Below are positions 63,336 to 64,000 of a stretch of DNA of 64,000 nucleotides, in pieces. The position numbers and the translations under genes are program-made. Below the pieces are notes generated by a model, which was given only the letters and a program-made list of their open reading frames with translations, ran no database searches and was not told where the DNA came from. This stretch comes from MKUN01 sp964481425 (GTDB taxonomy: Bacteria > Bacteroidota > Bacteroidia > Chitinophagales > Chitinophagaceae): assembly GCA_964481425.1 (NCBI GenBank), contig CAYZTM010000016.1, positions 1 through 64,000 on the forward strand. Direction: 5' to 3'. Every line of letters begins with the position of its first letter. The first letter of the stretch is position 1.

Positions 63336-64000
63336 TTAATGGCTGCTTATGTAGTTGTTCAATTCTTCCTTACTTGATGAATAAGTGAAAGCGTTGACCA
63401 CTTTGAAATAGTTATTGGGATCCACTGTTTTAGGATAAGCGCATTTCGCAAAATCCAGTTTCGATTCTTCGAAGCTGAAGAGGTTGCATATTTGCACTAC
63501 CTGGTCGGCGGTCAGGCAGTTATGTGCAATGATGCCCTTAGCGGTTGATAACATTGTTTCTGCAAAGCTGGCATCAGCGATGGTTTTTTTGGCCTGTGCA
63601 AAATCATTGTTGTTCATCGGGTAGCAGTCTCCTTCGCGGCGCCTGCCCTCATGATGATGCTCTTCAGCATAACTGCCTTCGCTGTAGCCACTGGTGGTAG
63701 TTGTGGTGGTAGTAGTGGTTTGGGTCACCGTGCCCGATGCATACGGGTCGCTGACACTTACGCCTACGTTCATGCCGTTCACATTCACATTGGCACCTAC
63801 GGTATTGCCTACGGTGGTGGTCGTTGTCTGCTGTGTGACAGTAGTACTTCCCGCCGGTGGTGGCGGAGGCGTACCATAATGCATTACATACACATCGGCA
63901 GGGGCCACATAATTGGGGGCAGGCGGTATGGCCGAGAAGTAACGGAGCTTCATGCTCCCCTTGTTGTCCTTCTTTATTTTGTAGGTCACATCCATCATCG
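63336..64000 (-). CDS. DUF4476 protein, N-terminus beyond window
   Basis: The reading frame is open to the window edge. It starts within the N-terminal domain (aligned to the paralogue at VTYKI and YVAPADVYVMHYG), so the true start and signal peptide lie outside. After YVMHYG comes a Thr/Val-rich low-complexity stretch (TTTTT and a run of nine Thr) and a His/Glu/Arg patch, then a single DUF4476 domain (FAQAKKTIADASFAETMLST to SSSKEELNNYISSH). It is a tandem paralogue of the gene at 62173-63270, which has two such domains. Function unknown. Confidence 0.82.
   Translation of the reverse strand, partial: MMDVTYKIKKDNKGSMKLRYFSAIPPAPNYVAPADVYVMHYGTPPPPPAGSTTVTQQTTTTTVGNTVGANVNVNGMNVGVSVSDPYASGTVTQTTTTTTTTTSGYSEGSYAEEHHHEGRRREGDCYPMNNNDFAQAKKTIADASFAETMLSTAKGIIAHNCLTADQVVQICNLFSFEESKLDFAKCAYPKTVDPNNYFKVVNAFTYSSSKEELNNYISSH

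Noticed and set aside
63694..63879. Plus-strand ORF of Val-rich repeats
   Set aside because: Antisense of the Thr-rich low-complexity part of the DUF4476 protein.

Overview
The window looks like chromosomal DNA of a Bacteroidota species, most likely of the Chitinophagaceae/Chitinophagales type. The signs are a type IX secretion (T9SS) C-terminal sorting domain on a beta-propeller protein, an Alternative Complex III (act) operon joined to a cytochrome c oxidase, families largely confined to Bacteroidota (DUF4293, DUF4421, DUF4476, DUF3667, PepSY-like), a 31-residue AURKAIP1/COX24-type protein, and TAnnTTTG promoter elements in place of sigma-70 -10 boxes. No rRNA, tRNA, CRISPR array, prophage or insertion sequence was recognised. 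It reads as mostly ordinary core genome, and I found no convincing new defence or mobile system. The less ordinary signals are in leader regions, intercistronic hairpins, small proteins and variant active sites.

Layout. 1-4.4 kb: a lipoprotein dipeptidyl peptidase III cut by the window edge, a small lipoprotein, a 2-oxoglutarate-type oxygenase, a ParE/RelE-type toxin-antitoxin pair, a GNAT acetyltransferase and a membrane protein. 4.8-9.5 kb: a minus-strand ATP synthase operon (58-residue membrane protein, atpB, atpE, atpF, atpH, atpA) ending at a strong terminator with no atpG; hairpins lie in three of its spacers. 9.6-17 kb: pckA, an aminopeptidase P, a beta-barrel, DUF4293, serS and hutH. 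17-24.7 kb: a minus-strand set of PepSY-like protein, two-component system, TolC-like channel, adaptor and RND pump. 24.8-31 kb: two glycosyltransferases and a membrane patatin, then a TMEM175-type channel and heme A synthase.

31-44.3 kb: HU, a TPR protein, the AURKAIP1/COX24 micro-gene, a structured leader followed by RNase E/G, the T9SS-exported seven-repeat propeller with a small secreted partner, an LpxD-like acyltransferase, a PabC-like lyase, two paralogous beta-barrels, gltX and a DUF4421 protein. 44.3-56 kb: a minus-strand respiratory operon actABCDEF-ctaC-ctaD, which would pass electrons from menaquinol through Alternative Complex III to an oxygen-reducing oxidase and so supply the proton gradient used by the ATP synthase encoded 35 kb away. 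56-64 kb: an SDR-fold protein lacking the usual Tyr/Lys pair, a 63-residue ORF with its own terminator, a CPA-type antiporter, an M28 peptidase, a PaaG-like isomerase, a DUF3667 membrane protein and two DUF4476 paralogues (the second cut by the window edge).

Genes are tightly packed. Four convergent pairs share a four-base stop-codon overlap; other convergent pairs are separated by 4 or 11 bases or by a symmetric hairpin terminator.
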